Below, piece after piece: positions 18,544 to 30,010 of a stretch of 64,000 nucleotides of DNA; the first letter of the stretch is position 1; each line of letters opens with the position of its first letter. The notes beneath the pieces were generated by a model that did not search any database, was not told where the DNA came from, and worked only from the letters and a program-made list of their open reading frames with translations. Origin of the DNA: Quercus robur (taxonomy: Eukaryota; Streptophyta; Magnoliopsida; Fagales; Fagaceae). Where the stretch lies: contig NC_065544.1 in the NCBI RefSeq assembly GCF_932294415.1, positions 17,025,351-17,089,350 of the forward strand. The letters are read 5' to 3'. The position numbers and the translations under genes were made by a program.

Positions 18544-20384
18544 ATGGATAGAGGACAATTATTAATCATATCTTCTTTATTTTATGGCACTAACTATGCA
18601 TATTGGAAAGTACACATGTGAGCTTTCTTGCAGTCTTTAGATGAGAAAGTGTGGCAAGCTGTGGAGATAGGCTGGACTAAGCCTACTGAAGTGCCAGCCA
18701 ACTGGGATGATGCCAAGATTAAGGTGGCAAACTTCAAAACAGAGCTTTGAATGCATTGTTCAGTGCTATCACCAATGAGGAGTTCAAGAAGATATCCTCC
18801 ATTGAAACTGCCAAGGAGGTTTGGACCATTCTCCAGACAACCTATGAGGGTACTAAGGCTGTCAAAAACTCAAAGCTTCAGAGGCTCACTATAAGCTTTG
18901 AAGAGATAAAGATGGAGGAGGATGAGTCTTTCGATGAGTTCTATGCCAAGTTGAAGGACATAGTGAACTCAACCTTCAATCTTGGGGAAACCATTCCTGA
19001 ACCCAAGATTGTGAGGAAAGTGCTCAGATCTCTGCCTAAGAGATTTCATGCCAAGATTACGGCAATAGAGGAATCAAAGGATATTGACAAGATTCCTCTA
19101 ACTGAGCTGGTTGGAAACTTGCAGACATATGAGCTAGGGTTGACAAGAATAGACAAGTCGAGTAAAAGCAAAAGTATGGCACTAAAGGCCAAGAGTAGTG
19201 AAACAATTGAATCTTTTGATGATGAAGATTCCAAGATGAAGTCCTATATCACCAAGCAGTTCAAGAAGTTTATGAAGAACGCTAATGGAAAGGGTTTCGA
19301 AAAGGACCGCAAGCAATCCAGTTTTTCTCAGTTTAAAGGCCAAGACAAAGGGAAGAAGGATGCTAAGGAAGGTGGTCAGTACACTGTTCCCTTAGGACCT
19401 AAGTGCTTTGGGTGTCAAGGTTTCGGTCACATGAAGCATGAGTGTCCGACATACCTCAAGAGCATTGAGAAGAGCAAGACACTTGCTGTTAACTTGAGCG
19501 ACACTGAGCCTGAGAATGATTCCGACAATGAGGATGACGGAATCTTAAATGCCTTCACGGCCACGATCAATCCTACTGATGGGATTGTTGAAGATATGGT
19601 TGAAGAAGAAGAACTGGTGGAATCTAAGTTTAAGAAGATGGATGATGAAGATGACATCCATACAGCCTATGAGAAGCTGTATAAGCTTTCTGAGAAGCAT
19701 GAGAAATTATATAGGTTAACCACCAAGAAGCTCAGTGATGTGGAACTTGACCGTAAGAAGCTTTCCATAAAGTTTGATGAGGCTAATCAGACTATTGGAG
19801 TGCGGAGATTCGAGAACAATTTCTTGGCTGAGAAGACCAAGAAGCTTGAAGCGGAGCTGTTTCAAGTCAGAGCTCAATTGGAGAGGACTTCAAGCACAAA
19901 GCTGGATGAGATGCTAAGCATTCAGAAATCTGCTTCAGATCGAACAGGTTTAGGGTATGGTCTTTCTTCCTCTAATACTACTTCTTCTAGTACTACTGTT
20001 TTTGTTCCTCCTGCTAATAATGTTAAAACTGTGAACAATGAGACTAAAACTGAATTAGCCAGTGAGAACTTAGACAAGGGTAAATCTATTTTAGGAGCAC
20101 CCCTTAAGCTTGAGAAGAAAGATGTTAAAAACCCTAGGGTTAAGAATGCTAACTCTCAAAAGCCTAAACAAAAGAAGCAGCTCTATCATCATTGCGATGC
20201 TGCCAGTCATACTCGACCAAATTGCTACAAATGGCTTGCCACTCAACAGAACAACGACATGATAGCATCTGGGAACCAGAATCAGCTTCAATCCTCTCTT
20301 GCTCCCCTTGGAAATCTTCTCAAAACCCTCATGTTCCTTTCGAACTTGAATGGTTTTAATTCTTTCCCTTCACCGCCGGTTTAA
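18544..20384 (+). pseudogene. Copia gag (UBN2-type) with two zinc-knuckle motifs, disrupted
   Basis: The likely original start is ATG 18544 (MDRGQLLIISSLFYGTNYAY), which matches the usual copia gag opening. It is broken by TGA at 18619-18621 and a one-base shift near 18738-18746. The remaining frame runs open to 20384 (545 codons from 18747). The UBN2 region is ISSIETAKEVWTILQTTYEG through RSLPKRFHAKI. A CCHC knuckle CFGCQGFGHMKHEC lies near codons 220-233. After an acidic stretch and a predicted coiled coil comes a second knuckle-like motif, YHHCDAASHTRPNC (about 20184-20225), whose first Cys position is Tyr. Gag would form the cytoplasmic virus-like particle. The frame ends with no protease or pol following. 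The 545-codon remnant could still be translated only from an internal start. Confidence 0.85.
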
Positions 20385-21555
20385 GAGTTTGCTAGACAGA
20401 AAGGTTTTTCCAAGGTGTGGAAGGAAAATGGCTCCAAGTGATTCTATCACTTTTCTCTCTCTTCTTGTTTTTGTGTGTGCATTACTTATGTGTTTTGCTT
20501 TCATGTTTTGAGTCAGTCTAATTTTATGCTTTGTTTGTTTAACATGTTTTTGTTTGGTTATTTTTCAGTTTTTACTTTGTTTTTGTTTTTCTTTATAAAA
20601 ATAAAAAAAAAATTTTGAAAAATCAGAAAAATACAAAAACAGTGTGTGTTTTGTACGTTGGTACTTGTGTACCTTGGATGGCCATTGAAACAAAGTCTTC
20701 TAAACTTTATATCATTTGTAGCTTAGATGAGCATCTCTATGCACAACTAAGTAAGTGAGCTTTGTGGCTTGTGTTTGTGATGAGTACGATTAAGTTGTCT
20801 CTTAAAACTTAACACTCATATCACTTTTTTTGACGGGAAGGATTAAAAAATCCTGAGAGAAAGGCATAAATAACCATCTCACCACTGTTGCCCGCCAATC
20901 ATAATAAGACACCTGTATGCTTCGGCATAGCAAAAGTGCAGTGTCAATGACATTTGTGTGCTTAGGCATAGCAAAATTTGAATGTCAAATATCATTGGGT
21001 ATTTCTTTTCTCTCTTTAATAAGCCCATGCATGATATGCTTAAAAGAAAAATATGCAAAGAAAATTCAAAAGCAAAAGGATAAAATATACTTTAAATATG
21101 ATTGCAAGCGTGTATTCTAGGAGATGTGGAAGTTATATGATGTACCTCAAAAGTGATAGTCCCCATCAAACAGTTATGATTGTGTGTGAGTAAAAGCGAT
21201 TTTCTCATATCTCAAATCGTCATAACATACATACACTTATGCAATCTTGCGATGTTTTTCACACATAACACGCAATATTCTTTGCTACTCTTGATACATG
21301 TGCAGGTACAATGTAATTTGACCATCACAAGGTTTTACATGTATTAATGTATGCTCACTAAACTGTCTAGACTCGTTTTTGAAATATAAAATTGGTTAGA
21401 CTTGTTTAGTGTGTGTGTGTGTGTGTTTGTGGAGATCCATGTGCTTAAATTTTCATTTGAGAGATGATTTTAAGAGCTTAATATGTTGATTGGATCGTTG
21501 GCTAAGTTGCATGATGGATTGCATTCATGTTTATGTTTTTCACATCTCGAAAAAC
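20385..21555 (+). other. Non-coding internal region where pol would be expected
   Basis: T-rich and A/T-rich sequence without any pol motif. 'Ttcggcatagcaaaa' and 'ttaggcatagcaaaat' (about 20920-20970) form a short direct repeat, and a (GT)n run lies at about 21413-21427. The pol deletion is complete, with no visible relic. Confidence 0.65.
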
Positions 21556-21559
21556 TGCT

Positions 21560-21845
21560 TTTAAAAGCTGGCTTGACACCTCCTCGATACCTCCTCGATA
21601 GTTGGCTATCTATCGAGCTTCCTTAAGCTTTTTCTTATCGCAATCTCGCCTGCACCTCGATACCTGGTGGATCTATCGAGATTGGGTCTGTATGCTCGAT
21701 AGCTTCTCGATACCTGGTGGATCGATCGAGCTTGTGTTCTAAAAACTGCTGTGTTGATCCTCGACACCTTAGCTGTCGATGTGTATTTTCTCGACACTTC
21801 CTCGACAGATACCTCGATACCTGTCGATACCTGAATCTGTCGAGA
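21560..21845. repeat. TCGATACCTGGTGGATC / CTATCGAG repeat block
   Basis: Interspersed short units such as ctcgatacct, ctcgacacct, ctatcgagctt and ctgtcgag repeat about a dozen times in both orientations. Related units occur in both LTRs (tcgacagctg, tatcgagctt). The block sits immediately upstream of a TATA motif, as an enhancer-like array would. Confidence 0.65.
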
Positions 21846-21859
21846 ATTACTGGCTTTCC

Positions 21860-22391
21860 TATATAAAGCCCATGCGCGATCTGGTCTTCATTTCCATCAA
21901 TCTCTCTCTCGATACTTCTCTGTTTCTCTCCCAAAAACACTCCAATCTCTCTCCTATCTTGGTTCTCAAGGATTTTCCAAGGTTTTTCAAGTTTTTCTTC
22001 ACCTGGTAAGCTTCTAATCCTTTCTCATTCATGCATTTCATGTTCTTGAAACCTAGGATTTGGGGTTTTTGGAAATTTTTGGGGGTTTTCAAAATTGATG
22101 AGATTTCATTGAAATTTTGGGTTGGGTTTTCACTTACATATGTTTAAAACCTCATACATTGCATCACATTAGCATTATAATGGTCTTGCCATGCATTTAG
22201 ATGTGTGCTATATGATTGTGTGCTGGTAGGTTTGGATTGGGATGAGCCCATGATGCAATTACTTTTGCATGTCACATGTTCATGCATTTCCCATGCTTAC
22301 GTACTTCTTTTCAATATATTTGATATATTTGAACATGTTTGGGACTTTTCTGATTGTCTTTCTTTCTCTCCCTCTTTGTTGTTTACGTTAG
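21860..22391 (+). promoter_or_regulatory. Possible internal promoter and leader intron of the env-like ORF
   Basis: TATATAAAG begins at 21860. A CT-rich leader follows, then a strong donor (CACCTG/GTAAGC, intron from 22006) and an acceptor at 22390-22391 (TTACGTTAG). The env-like ATG comes at 22400, nine bases into the second exon. Arrangement and spacing fit a self-contained transcription unit inside the element. It is inferred from motifs only. Confidence 0.45.
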
Positions 22392-22399
22392 TCGTGTTT

Positions 22400-23590
22400 A
22401 TGGCACCTAAGCGTAAATCCACTCCAGCCTGGAACCCTCTTCGTTTCGGTGCTTCTTCTTCGTCTGATCCTACCTTATCTCATATCTGGTTCTATGATGA
22501 TGATGCCTTTAAGGCATTTTCGGAGAACTTTTCTAGATGAGGCATTCATTCGAAGCGCCAAGTCATCTTGTCTGATTTTGCAGACACTGACCTTCCCTCT
22601 GTCATTCACAGTAAGGGATGGGAGTCACTGTGTGACGCCCCGGTCACCTGTCCTCTCGTGCTTATCCAGGATTTTTACTCCAATATGCACGGGATTGATC
22701 AGTCAGTACCTCTTTTCTTCACTCGCGTTCGAGGTATACGCATTCCTATCACACCGCAGTTAGTTGTGGATGTGCTTCGGGTTTCTAGGATAGAGTTTCT
22801 TGACTATCCTAGTTGTGAACGTCTGAGGACTGTGTCTAGGGATAAGCTCATGTCCACTTTTTGTGAGCGCCTTACTTCTTGGGGTGAGCGTCTTTTTACA
22901 CTACGTCGACCTTTTGCTAAAGGTTCTAGATTCATGAACTTGGTGATGACTTTTGTTTTACATCCCCTCTCTCACTATAACTCCATCACAGGGCCTCGTG
23001 CTCGATTTTTGTTGTCTCTTCTTGAGCATCTTACCATAGACTTCCCTTTTCATTTCATTTTGTCTATTATAGATGTTTATCTAAATTTAGCGACCCATGA
23101 TAAACTCATCTTTTTTTCGGCTATCACGAGGATTCTATGCCATTTTTCTGTTCCTTTTCCCTCATCTGACCATTTTACTGTCATGTGTGCCATAGATTAT
23201 GCTACCGTTAAACGTAGCGAGGCCCAGCTTCGGTCGCAACAATTAGATTCAGCAGCTCCTTCCTCTCGTTCCGCTCCATCCCGTTCGGCTCCATCCATAT
23301 CGGCTCCTCCTTCCTTTTCGAGCAATGTGTCTCTAGGAGATATTATGGTGCAGCTGTAGCGCATGGATGCTCGCCTCGATACACTCTCTACGGAGCTGTA
23401 TCAGGTGAACGTTCGTGTCGGTCGTATTGCACGACGACAGGCGTCTATGGGTGGCTTTGCTCCTGAGGCTACTCCTTCACCGCCTTCTCCTGTGGCTTCT
23501 GCTTCTGAGGATGATGATGATGGTGATGACGATGATGCTTCAGATGATGATGATGGAGATGCTAGCTCTGTCGATGAGATATCTACTTGA
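22400..23590 (+). pseudogene. Env-like / Transposase_32-type ORF of a Sirevirus, two nonsense codons
   Basis: One reading frame spans 22400-23590 (about 396 codons), starting MAPKRKSTPAWNPLRFG. It is interrupted only by TGA at 22538-22540 and TAG at 23357-23359, both one C-to-T step from Arg and Gln codons. The middle part (DFYSNMHGIDQSVPLFF, PLSHYNSITGPRARFLL) matches the plant family annotated as putative plant transposon protein (Transposase_32), known as the extra 3' ORF of Sirevirus-type elements. The C-terminus is a Ser/Pro-rich then Asp-rich acidic tail. I see no clear signal peptide or membrane anchor, so env-like is a positional name and the function is unknown. The family assignment rests on recall of its characteristic blocks. 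Confidence 0.75.
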
Positions 23591-24154
23591 CACTCTTACC
23601 CTTTGTCATTCGTGACAAAAAGGGAGAGTAGTTTTGGTATGAGAGTAGTCTATCTTAGGGGAAGAGTTAGTATAGGATTATTTTGTTAGGGGGAGTGTTG
23701 ATACATTTTTTGAGGGATGTAGTGAGGATAGTATGTATCTTTTCTTTTATTTCTTTTTAGATACATTACTCTTGTACATGAGGTCTTGTGACCATTTCTA
23801 GACATACATTGTACTTATTTCCTTATTTATATTAATGTATGTTTTTCTTTCACCTACCCCTTCATGTGTTGTTTCTTTTCTCTCTTTATACACATGTTTC
23901 TTATACTTGTATGCAATCTATTATTTCTGTTTCACACAAAAATGCCTTGATGAGTTTTATTTAAAGTGGTTCAGAAATACAGGTTGTCAAAGTCTACTTA
24001 CTAAAAACTCTCTTTTTGCAAAGTTTTTCAAGAGTTTGTGTTAGGATAAATTTTATTGTATTCAACAAGTGAATATGAGTTGAGTGATTTATGAGTTCTC
24101 TCATATGTTCATTTGTTTGTTGTGATTTTGTCACGGATTGCCAAAGGGGGAGAT

Positions 24155-24924
24155 TGTTAGGACATATGTGTTTCACTTGTAAGAACATATGTCATGATTT
24201 TATGTAATTGGCTTATCCTTTGACAAAACGCACTTTACTTGTATTTGGGTAGATTTAGGATGTTTTAAATACTTCAAGAAATCTTGTTTCAAGATCAAAT
24301 ATTGAAGCTTTCAAGTCTATTCAAGAAAACAAGTTCAGAGTGCAAAATCATTAAAGCTCGACAGCTGGTTGACAGCTGCATCTATCGAGCTTAAGGAAGT
24401 TGTTCTTCATTCGGTGTGCTCAATACTTGCTCGACAGCTGCTATCTGTCGAGGTTTAAGATTTTTAGAATTTCAATCTGAATTTCTTGGGATCCGTGAAT
24501 ATGTCATTGGGTCTTCTTTTCTCCCAAACCTAGACATATAAAAGGATCAGTTTAAGGGCCGTCAAAGTGTTCACAAGTTGCACAAACTTTGAGGAAACTC
24601 TGTTCAAGCAAATTGTGACCGGAGACGAAGTTCTTGCCCTAGTTCATCTCTTTCTCTTGAAGAAGTTGCTGTGTATGTGCACCGAAGGGTTTTGTGACCA
24701 AGCATCTTCGTGATCTTCATCGTTTGGATGAACTGAAGAACTTTGCAACCAACAACCTTCTTAGTTGGTGATTGAAGTCGCGTACTGGGATCCGCGCAAT
24801 TGGTTAGTCACATACTGGGAATCGTGCATCTGAAAGGGGAACTGTCACTACAGAACAAGTCCAATTGGGTATTGGGGTAAGGGTTCAACTGTAGGTTGGT
24901 AAGATACTTGGATTCTTTTACTTG
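24155..24924 (+). repeat. 3' LTR of the Sirevirus-like element, truncated
   Basis: Matches 17451-18220 with a few per cent differences by eye, then stops; the last 250 bp of the LTR are missing. The sequence after 24924 is unrelated. Confidence 0.85.
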
Positions 24925-26266
24925 GTTTCGACCTCTTCAACTTCACCAAGTTGCAAATCTTATAGCACTAAGGAGGGTTGATTAATAACACATTCAACTT
25001 TCTCATCATGTGCACCCTCTAACATAATACTCGCTTGAGAAATTATCTCTTCACCTTATTGCTCTTCAATACTCTCTTGATGTTTTTCCACTACTAAGAT
25101 CTCATCATCAATGTTGTCTTCTATGGGGCAACATTAATTTCATTATGACTTATCATCCTTGTTTCCTAATTGAATCAATTTGAGTCTTCACTCTCTTCAA
25201 TTTAGAAACCAAGTCTTGAACGCCTTTCTAGAGCCTTTTAAATAATTTGTTGTCTTGAGGAAAGGTAGATTGTTGCACGAGTACACTGAGGACATGAAAA
25301 GATTTTGTCAACTTTACTTGCTAAGTACAGTCCGGCCCACTAAAGATAGTACTGCCGCGCACTTACCAAGTAAAACTTGACTGTTGGAACACAGGTGATG
25401 AGTGGGCTTGGGGGGGCTGATGGTGCCTATGGTTTTAAGTGGGCTGGGTTAGATTTATTTTAGGCTTTTGTTGTTGATTGGGCCGGGTCAATTAATTTCT
25501 GTGTTGATCTTTATATATTTTAAACTGGGGCTAAGGGTTTGGGTTTAAAGTTGGGCTTGTGGTCTTGTTAACAAAATGGGTCGGGTCAAGGGCTTGTGTC
25601 TACAATGAGTTTGTTATTTTGACTGGGGCAGGTAGTTACCGTAGTTTTAGGGGTTTGGAACTTTCGATTTTATTTCTTTATCAGATGGACCGGGTCAAGT
25701 TGAAATTAAAAATGATTGGGTAGAGTTTGAACAGATAAGCAGAAGGTGCCGGGGTTCTTTTTTTTTTTTTTTTTTAATTAAAAAAAAAAAATCTAACCAT
25801 GGGTAAGAAAAAATCTACACACCCTAAGTTAATATAAGGTTTGTTATTTAACACACACCAACTTGAGATGCCAAAAGAAATATGGAAGCTCCAACACCAT
25901 TTTTGGAAATCTTACTGGTAAAAGGAACATGAGAATCACAAACTATTTTTCTTTTTCAAAAAGAAAATCTTACCACTTTGATTATATACTGATATACAAC
26001 ACTTACATTAACAATCTTTATTCTGTCACTAGCTTTTGTCAATTTGTGGTATCATTAATGTGCAAGAACCCATAACTTTTGGATACTATTGAATTCTATA
26101 AAACAAAAGATCACTAATAAATTAAATTACAGGAAAGCTTGTTATAACTTATAACAACAAATTCTGGGTCAATAATAAAACATGGTACTTAACAAACCAT
26201 TAAATTAGCGAAGCTACCATCTTAACTCATCATTTTAGGTATCTTATACATATTTTTATCAGCAAC
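24925..26266 (-). other. Decayed retroelement-like remnant and unclassified spacer
   Basis: On the minus strand, 25130 to 24930 reads as an acidic Glu/Asp-rich frame with stops (for example LVVEKHQESIEEQ, EEIISQASIMLEGAHDEK). That resembles a degraded gag/pol linker of another LTR element into which the 3' LTR breakpoint falls. From 25380 the sequence is G/T-rich ('gggcttg', 'gggtcgggtcaa' phrases) and unclassified. No intact gene is present. Confidence 0.35.
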
Positions 26267-26269
26267 TTA

Positions 26270-27270
26270 GAGCATTCACATCAGCTCTTGGATAATTGTG
26301 TATAAATGTGTAAAATACACATTTTGACCATTTTTACACATTTTGAAGCAAAAATCACACTACATCAGTCTTTGTAAACTCATGTAAACCCATGTATAAT
26401 TTTCAACGAGCTACAGTACCCGTGTAAATTTACATGGGTACTGTAGCATGTGTATATATTATTTTATGAATTTTCGTTCGCACCAATTTTTCTCTCTCTT
26501 CTCTGTGCACAACAACCTCAGCTCCTCATCTTGTTTTCCTCAGATGCACACAAATACATCCACACAAATAAATCAACACAGAAACACACCCACACACAAA
26601 CAAACCCACACAGACAAACCAACAGAGAGATATAGGTCGTCAGTGAAGAAAGGATATGGGTCACCGGAGCTTGGTTCGTGGATCGGCCGGTGAAGAAAGG
26701 ATCTGGGTCGCCGAGCTTGGTTCGTGGATCTGCCGGTGAAGAAAGGATCTGCGTTGCTGGAGCTTGGTTCATGGATCAGCCGGTGAAGAAAGGATTTGCG
26801 TTGCCGGAGCTTGGTTCGTGGATCGGCCGATGAAGAAAGGACCCGGTGAAGAAGTGATCTAGGTTGGTAGTTTTTAGAAAGAAAGGATCTGGGTAGCCGG
26901 TGAAGAAAGGATCGGCCGGTGAAGAAAGAATCTGGATCGGCCGATGAAGAAAGGATCCGGTGAAGAAGTAATCTGGGTTGGCGTTTTTGGGAAAGAATGA
27001 GAGAAGGGAGAAAAGAGAGAGACAGAGAGAGAGAGAGAGAGGTCTTCAGTTTAGGAAAAATGAGTAAAGGGAGAGAGTGAGAGCGCGCGTATAGAGGTAG
27101 GCAGTTGAGAGAAATAATAAAAAAATGAGAAAGGTGAATATTTTATTAAAATATCTTGTAAAATAGAAGAACTGATGTGGGTGTTTTATATAGGTGGTAG
27201 TGTAAAATAGAAAAAGTAGGTTTTTCGTGTAAAATAGACAGAAAATTTAGAAGAACTGATGTGAATGCTC
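26270..27270. mobile_element. 1001-bp PIF/Harbinger-like non-autonomous element, copy A
   Basis: Inverted ends GAGCATTCACATCAGCTCTT and, complemented, GAGCATTCACATCAGTTCTT. TTA flanks both sides (26267-26269 and 27271-27273), a typical PIF/Harbinger target duplication. A palindrome built on GCTACAGTACCC and GGGTACTGTAGC lies about 140 bp from the left end. The interior holds CT-rich sequence and a 46-47-bp minisatellite. No transposase was found. Confidence 0.8.
26640..26990. repeat. Minisatellite, unit 46-47 bp, inside copy A
   Basis: Units contain GTGAAGAAAGGATCTGGGT, then CGCCGGAGCTTGGTTCGTGG and ATCGGCCG. The phrase GTGAAG or its variant begins at 26643, 26690, 26736, 26783 and 26830, followed by shorter degenerate units to about 26990. 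Confidence 0.8.
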
Positions 27271-27273
27271 TTA

Positions 27274-28959
27274 CAAATACAGCCAATGGATCTTGAACCC
27301 ACGACCTCACCAATTTGCTCTTACAAGGGGAGAAAGTGCCACTTGAATTAGAGCTCACCTAGCTTGTCCAATTCCTAAATCTGTTCAATCATCATGCTTT
27401 GATTGAGTTCATTTGAACAAAAGGGTAAGAAAAAGGGTAACTTAGAAGAACAAAAACCAAGTCGATAAAATAATCAATTGATTATATTTCAACACTGTGA
27501 AAACATTCATCCAAGCTTAAGGTGGACAAGGACATATTTGATTTCCATGGTGGTGAAAAAAAAAAGTTTTATATTTTATTTATTTATTTTTCTGTTCTAT
27601 TGGTTTCCCGCAATTCTCCTTGAATTTGACACAGGCGTTGAAGTCAATTTTAATATGGGTTTACGACAATGACAGTGTGCTCCAATTTATTTTTGATAAT
27701 TACTTATGGTGAAGATTTGAAATCCTCGATTTTTTATAAAAAATATAAAATATTATAGCTCAATAGTCAATACTCAGAGATAAAGGTCTTTGCTGGTTAT
27801 GGTGACTTCTTTTTGTAGTCAATGGATATTACTATTTACTGCTATAGTTCTCAGTAGTTGATGAGTCTCTAATTCTTTCCACTTTTAAAGAGGAGAAGCC
27901 CTGTAGGTGGAATGGTTAGGGAGATAGGAAATTCAAACTGCAGTCTGAAATGGGAGGTTTGGATTTTAAAAACTTTGGAACTGAACTTCAATTTCATCTA
28001 TCGTTCGTTTGGATGAAGGTATAAAATTGAAAGAATTTCTCCATTAATGAAATTTATGGGTGGTTTACGTTTTATTAATACATTGATTTGAAATGATTAT
28101 TATTCGAATGTGTGAGATTTTGAGCTTGGAATATGTAGAACAATGAAGGAAAGCTAGTGAGAGAACTGAAATAGAGAATAAAAATTCTAAGTACTACTAA
28201 AATTGTATTTCCAAGCTCTAAATTTTTACAAAATATATTAAGCTCTATTTATAGAGTAGGAAAGGTTCTAGAAACCCCTACTCTAGCTGGATCATAACAA
28301 ACTCATAACAAACAATCTAGCTGAGCACTACTCTATAACTGGCTAGTGTATTAACTTCGTGAATTAAGCTTGTGCAAAACGATGCCATTTGCCGCTAAAC
28401 CAAATGTCATGTTTTGATCTAGATGACCGTTTGTTATTAGCCGTTGCTACAGCTGTCTCTTCTTCCTCTTTCTTCAACATATTTGAATTTGGTGGTTCTT
28501 CTTCTTTCTTCGAATCACTTAACTCAAAACTAGTCTTCCTTTCTCCAATTTCTAGACTCAAAATTTCTTTTAACATAATGCGCATAAAAGGTGTCAAAAA
28601 AAAAAAAAAAAATAGCAAATGGATAAATCATTTTTTTTTTTGTCTGACAAATGTGGTTGTAGCTTTAATTTATTTTTATTTTAATAATGAACACAAATTG
28701 TGGTTGTAACTTGTAGAAGAACCGCAATATTTAGAAAGTGTTATTATATCAAATTTGTGGGTGAGGTACAAATTATAAAAGAAAAAAAAAAAAAAAAACA
28801 AACAGAAATAATCACTAAATGAAAATAAACTTGGGTTTTTGTGGGGCCCACAAACCGTCGAGCAAAATGCCATTGTCAAATACACTTTAACCGATTCTAG
28901 GCTCTAGAAAATAGAGCTTTCTCTCCCATGCAAATCAAATCACTCAAAAGTAATCACCC
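27274..28959. other. Spacer between the two Harbinger-like elements
   Basis: AT-rich. A/T homopolymers lie near 28598, 28630 and 28780. The short ORFs at 27478-27672 and 28364-28709 are low-complexity (Ser/Lys/Glu) without family features. Nothing else is supported. Confidence 0.55.
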
Positions 28960-28962
28960 TTA

Positions 28963-30010
28963 GAGCATTCGCATCAAGAAATGTCATCTTATCCTATTTT
29001 ACCATCCCAAAAGGCTACTTTATGAATTATACAATACCATTTTACAATACACCCAGCATTCCAACTTTTATTTTCTTATTCTACTCAATAAAATAATATA
29101 TCCACTAAAATACAAAACCAATCACAACCCAACCCACCACCACTACCTCGACCAACAAAACCCACTACAACCACTGCCCACACCACTACAAAAACCTCAT
29201 CCAACCCACTACCCACACCACCACCAAATTACCCACCACCCACACCACCACCACCAACCCACCACGGCACCAAACAAACCCAACCATGGCACCAAGGAAA
29301 AAAACCCAACCACCACCAAGCAAACCCACCACAACACCGACCAGCAACCCCCACCATAATCACAGTAGCCACCACCAAAACCCATTAAAAAAACCACCAA
29401 GCCCACTACCAACAACAACCACAAAAGTTTCTCACAAAAAAAAAAAAAAAAAAAAAACCCACAAAAAAGCGAACATCGCAAAAACCACCAAGAGAAACCC
29501 ACGCCAACAACAACCAAGAAAAACCCACAAAAAAACCACCACCAATCTTATTGTTGTTGATCTAGAAATCCATCAACCATGGCAGCAAAACCACCACGCA
29601 AACAAACAGAGAAGAAGGAGATGGAGAGAAAATAAAGAAACCCAACAGATCGATCCAAACCCAGCTCGCCGATCCACGCCTATCCAACCTCCAAAATCCA
29701 AAATCCAGCATCGGTGCAAGCTTTGAACAAGAGAGATGTGAGAGAGGGAGTGAGGAGGGAGGAGCTGTGATTTGTGATGAGAGACAGAGAGAGGAGGTGA
29801 GAGTCAGAATGAGAAAGGAGAAAATAAAATATTCTTTTTGGTTTTACAATTGTGCTACAGTGCAATTCTAAAGGTAGAATTGCACTGTAGCAGTATTGCA
29901 AATTTTTTTGCAATACTTGCTTTTTACAGGTCTGGATGAAGGGGGTTTTTTGTGCTTAAATGGTAAAAGAGACTAGCATATGGCATATGGCATGCCAGGT
30001 GTGAATGCTC
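28963..30010. mobile_element. 1048-bp PIF/Harbinger-like non-autonomous element, copy B (opposite orientation)
   Basis: The left end is GAGCATTCGCATCAAG and the right end, complemented, is GAGCATTCACACCTGG. TTA flanks both sides (28960-28962 and 30011-30013). A CTACAGTGCAATTC / GAATTGCACTGTAG palindrome lies about 130 bp from the right end, and CT/GA-rich sequence is next to it. This is the copy A layout turned around. The middle is a CCACCAC-rich tract that creates a spurious 146-codon ORF. Confidence 0.75.

Larger units (their letters stand above)
17451..24924 (+). mobile_element. Sirevirus-like Copia element without pol, 3' LTR truncated
   Basis: A 5' LTR (17451-18470) and a partial 3' LTR (24155-24924, matching 17451-18220) bracket a copia-type primer site, a gag ORF and an env-like ORF. 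A polypurine tract (AAAGGGGGA, 24143-24151) precedes the 3' LTR. Gag with a coiled coil and a second zinc knuckle, plus an extra ORF 3' of the pol position, is the layout of the Sirevirus lineage. Protease, integrase, reverse transcriptase and RNase H are all absent, since only about 2 kb of non-coding sequence separates the two ORFs. Both ORFs carry stops. The 3' LTR stops abruptly at 24924, so the target duplication cannot be checked. Confidence 0.8.

Noticed and set aside
22568-23359. Treating this open stretch as a complete gene
   Set aside because: The same frame extends on both sides through single nonsense codons, so it is the middle of a longer disrupted ORF.
25743-25792. Poly-T/poly-A pair as another micro-insertion
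   Set aside because: T-run followed by A-run with no flanking direct duplication; a simple A/T hairpin.
29209-29726. 146-codon Pro/Thr/Lys-rich ORF on + and Gly/Val/Trp-rich ORF on -
   Set aside because: Low-complexity CCACCAC tract inside a non-coding TIR element.
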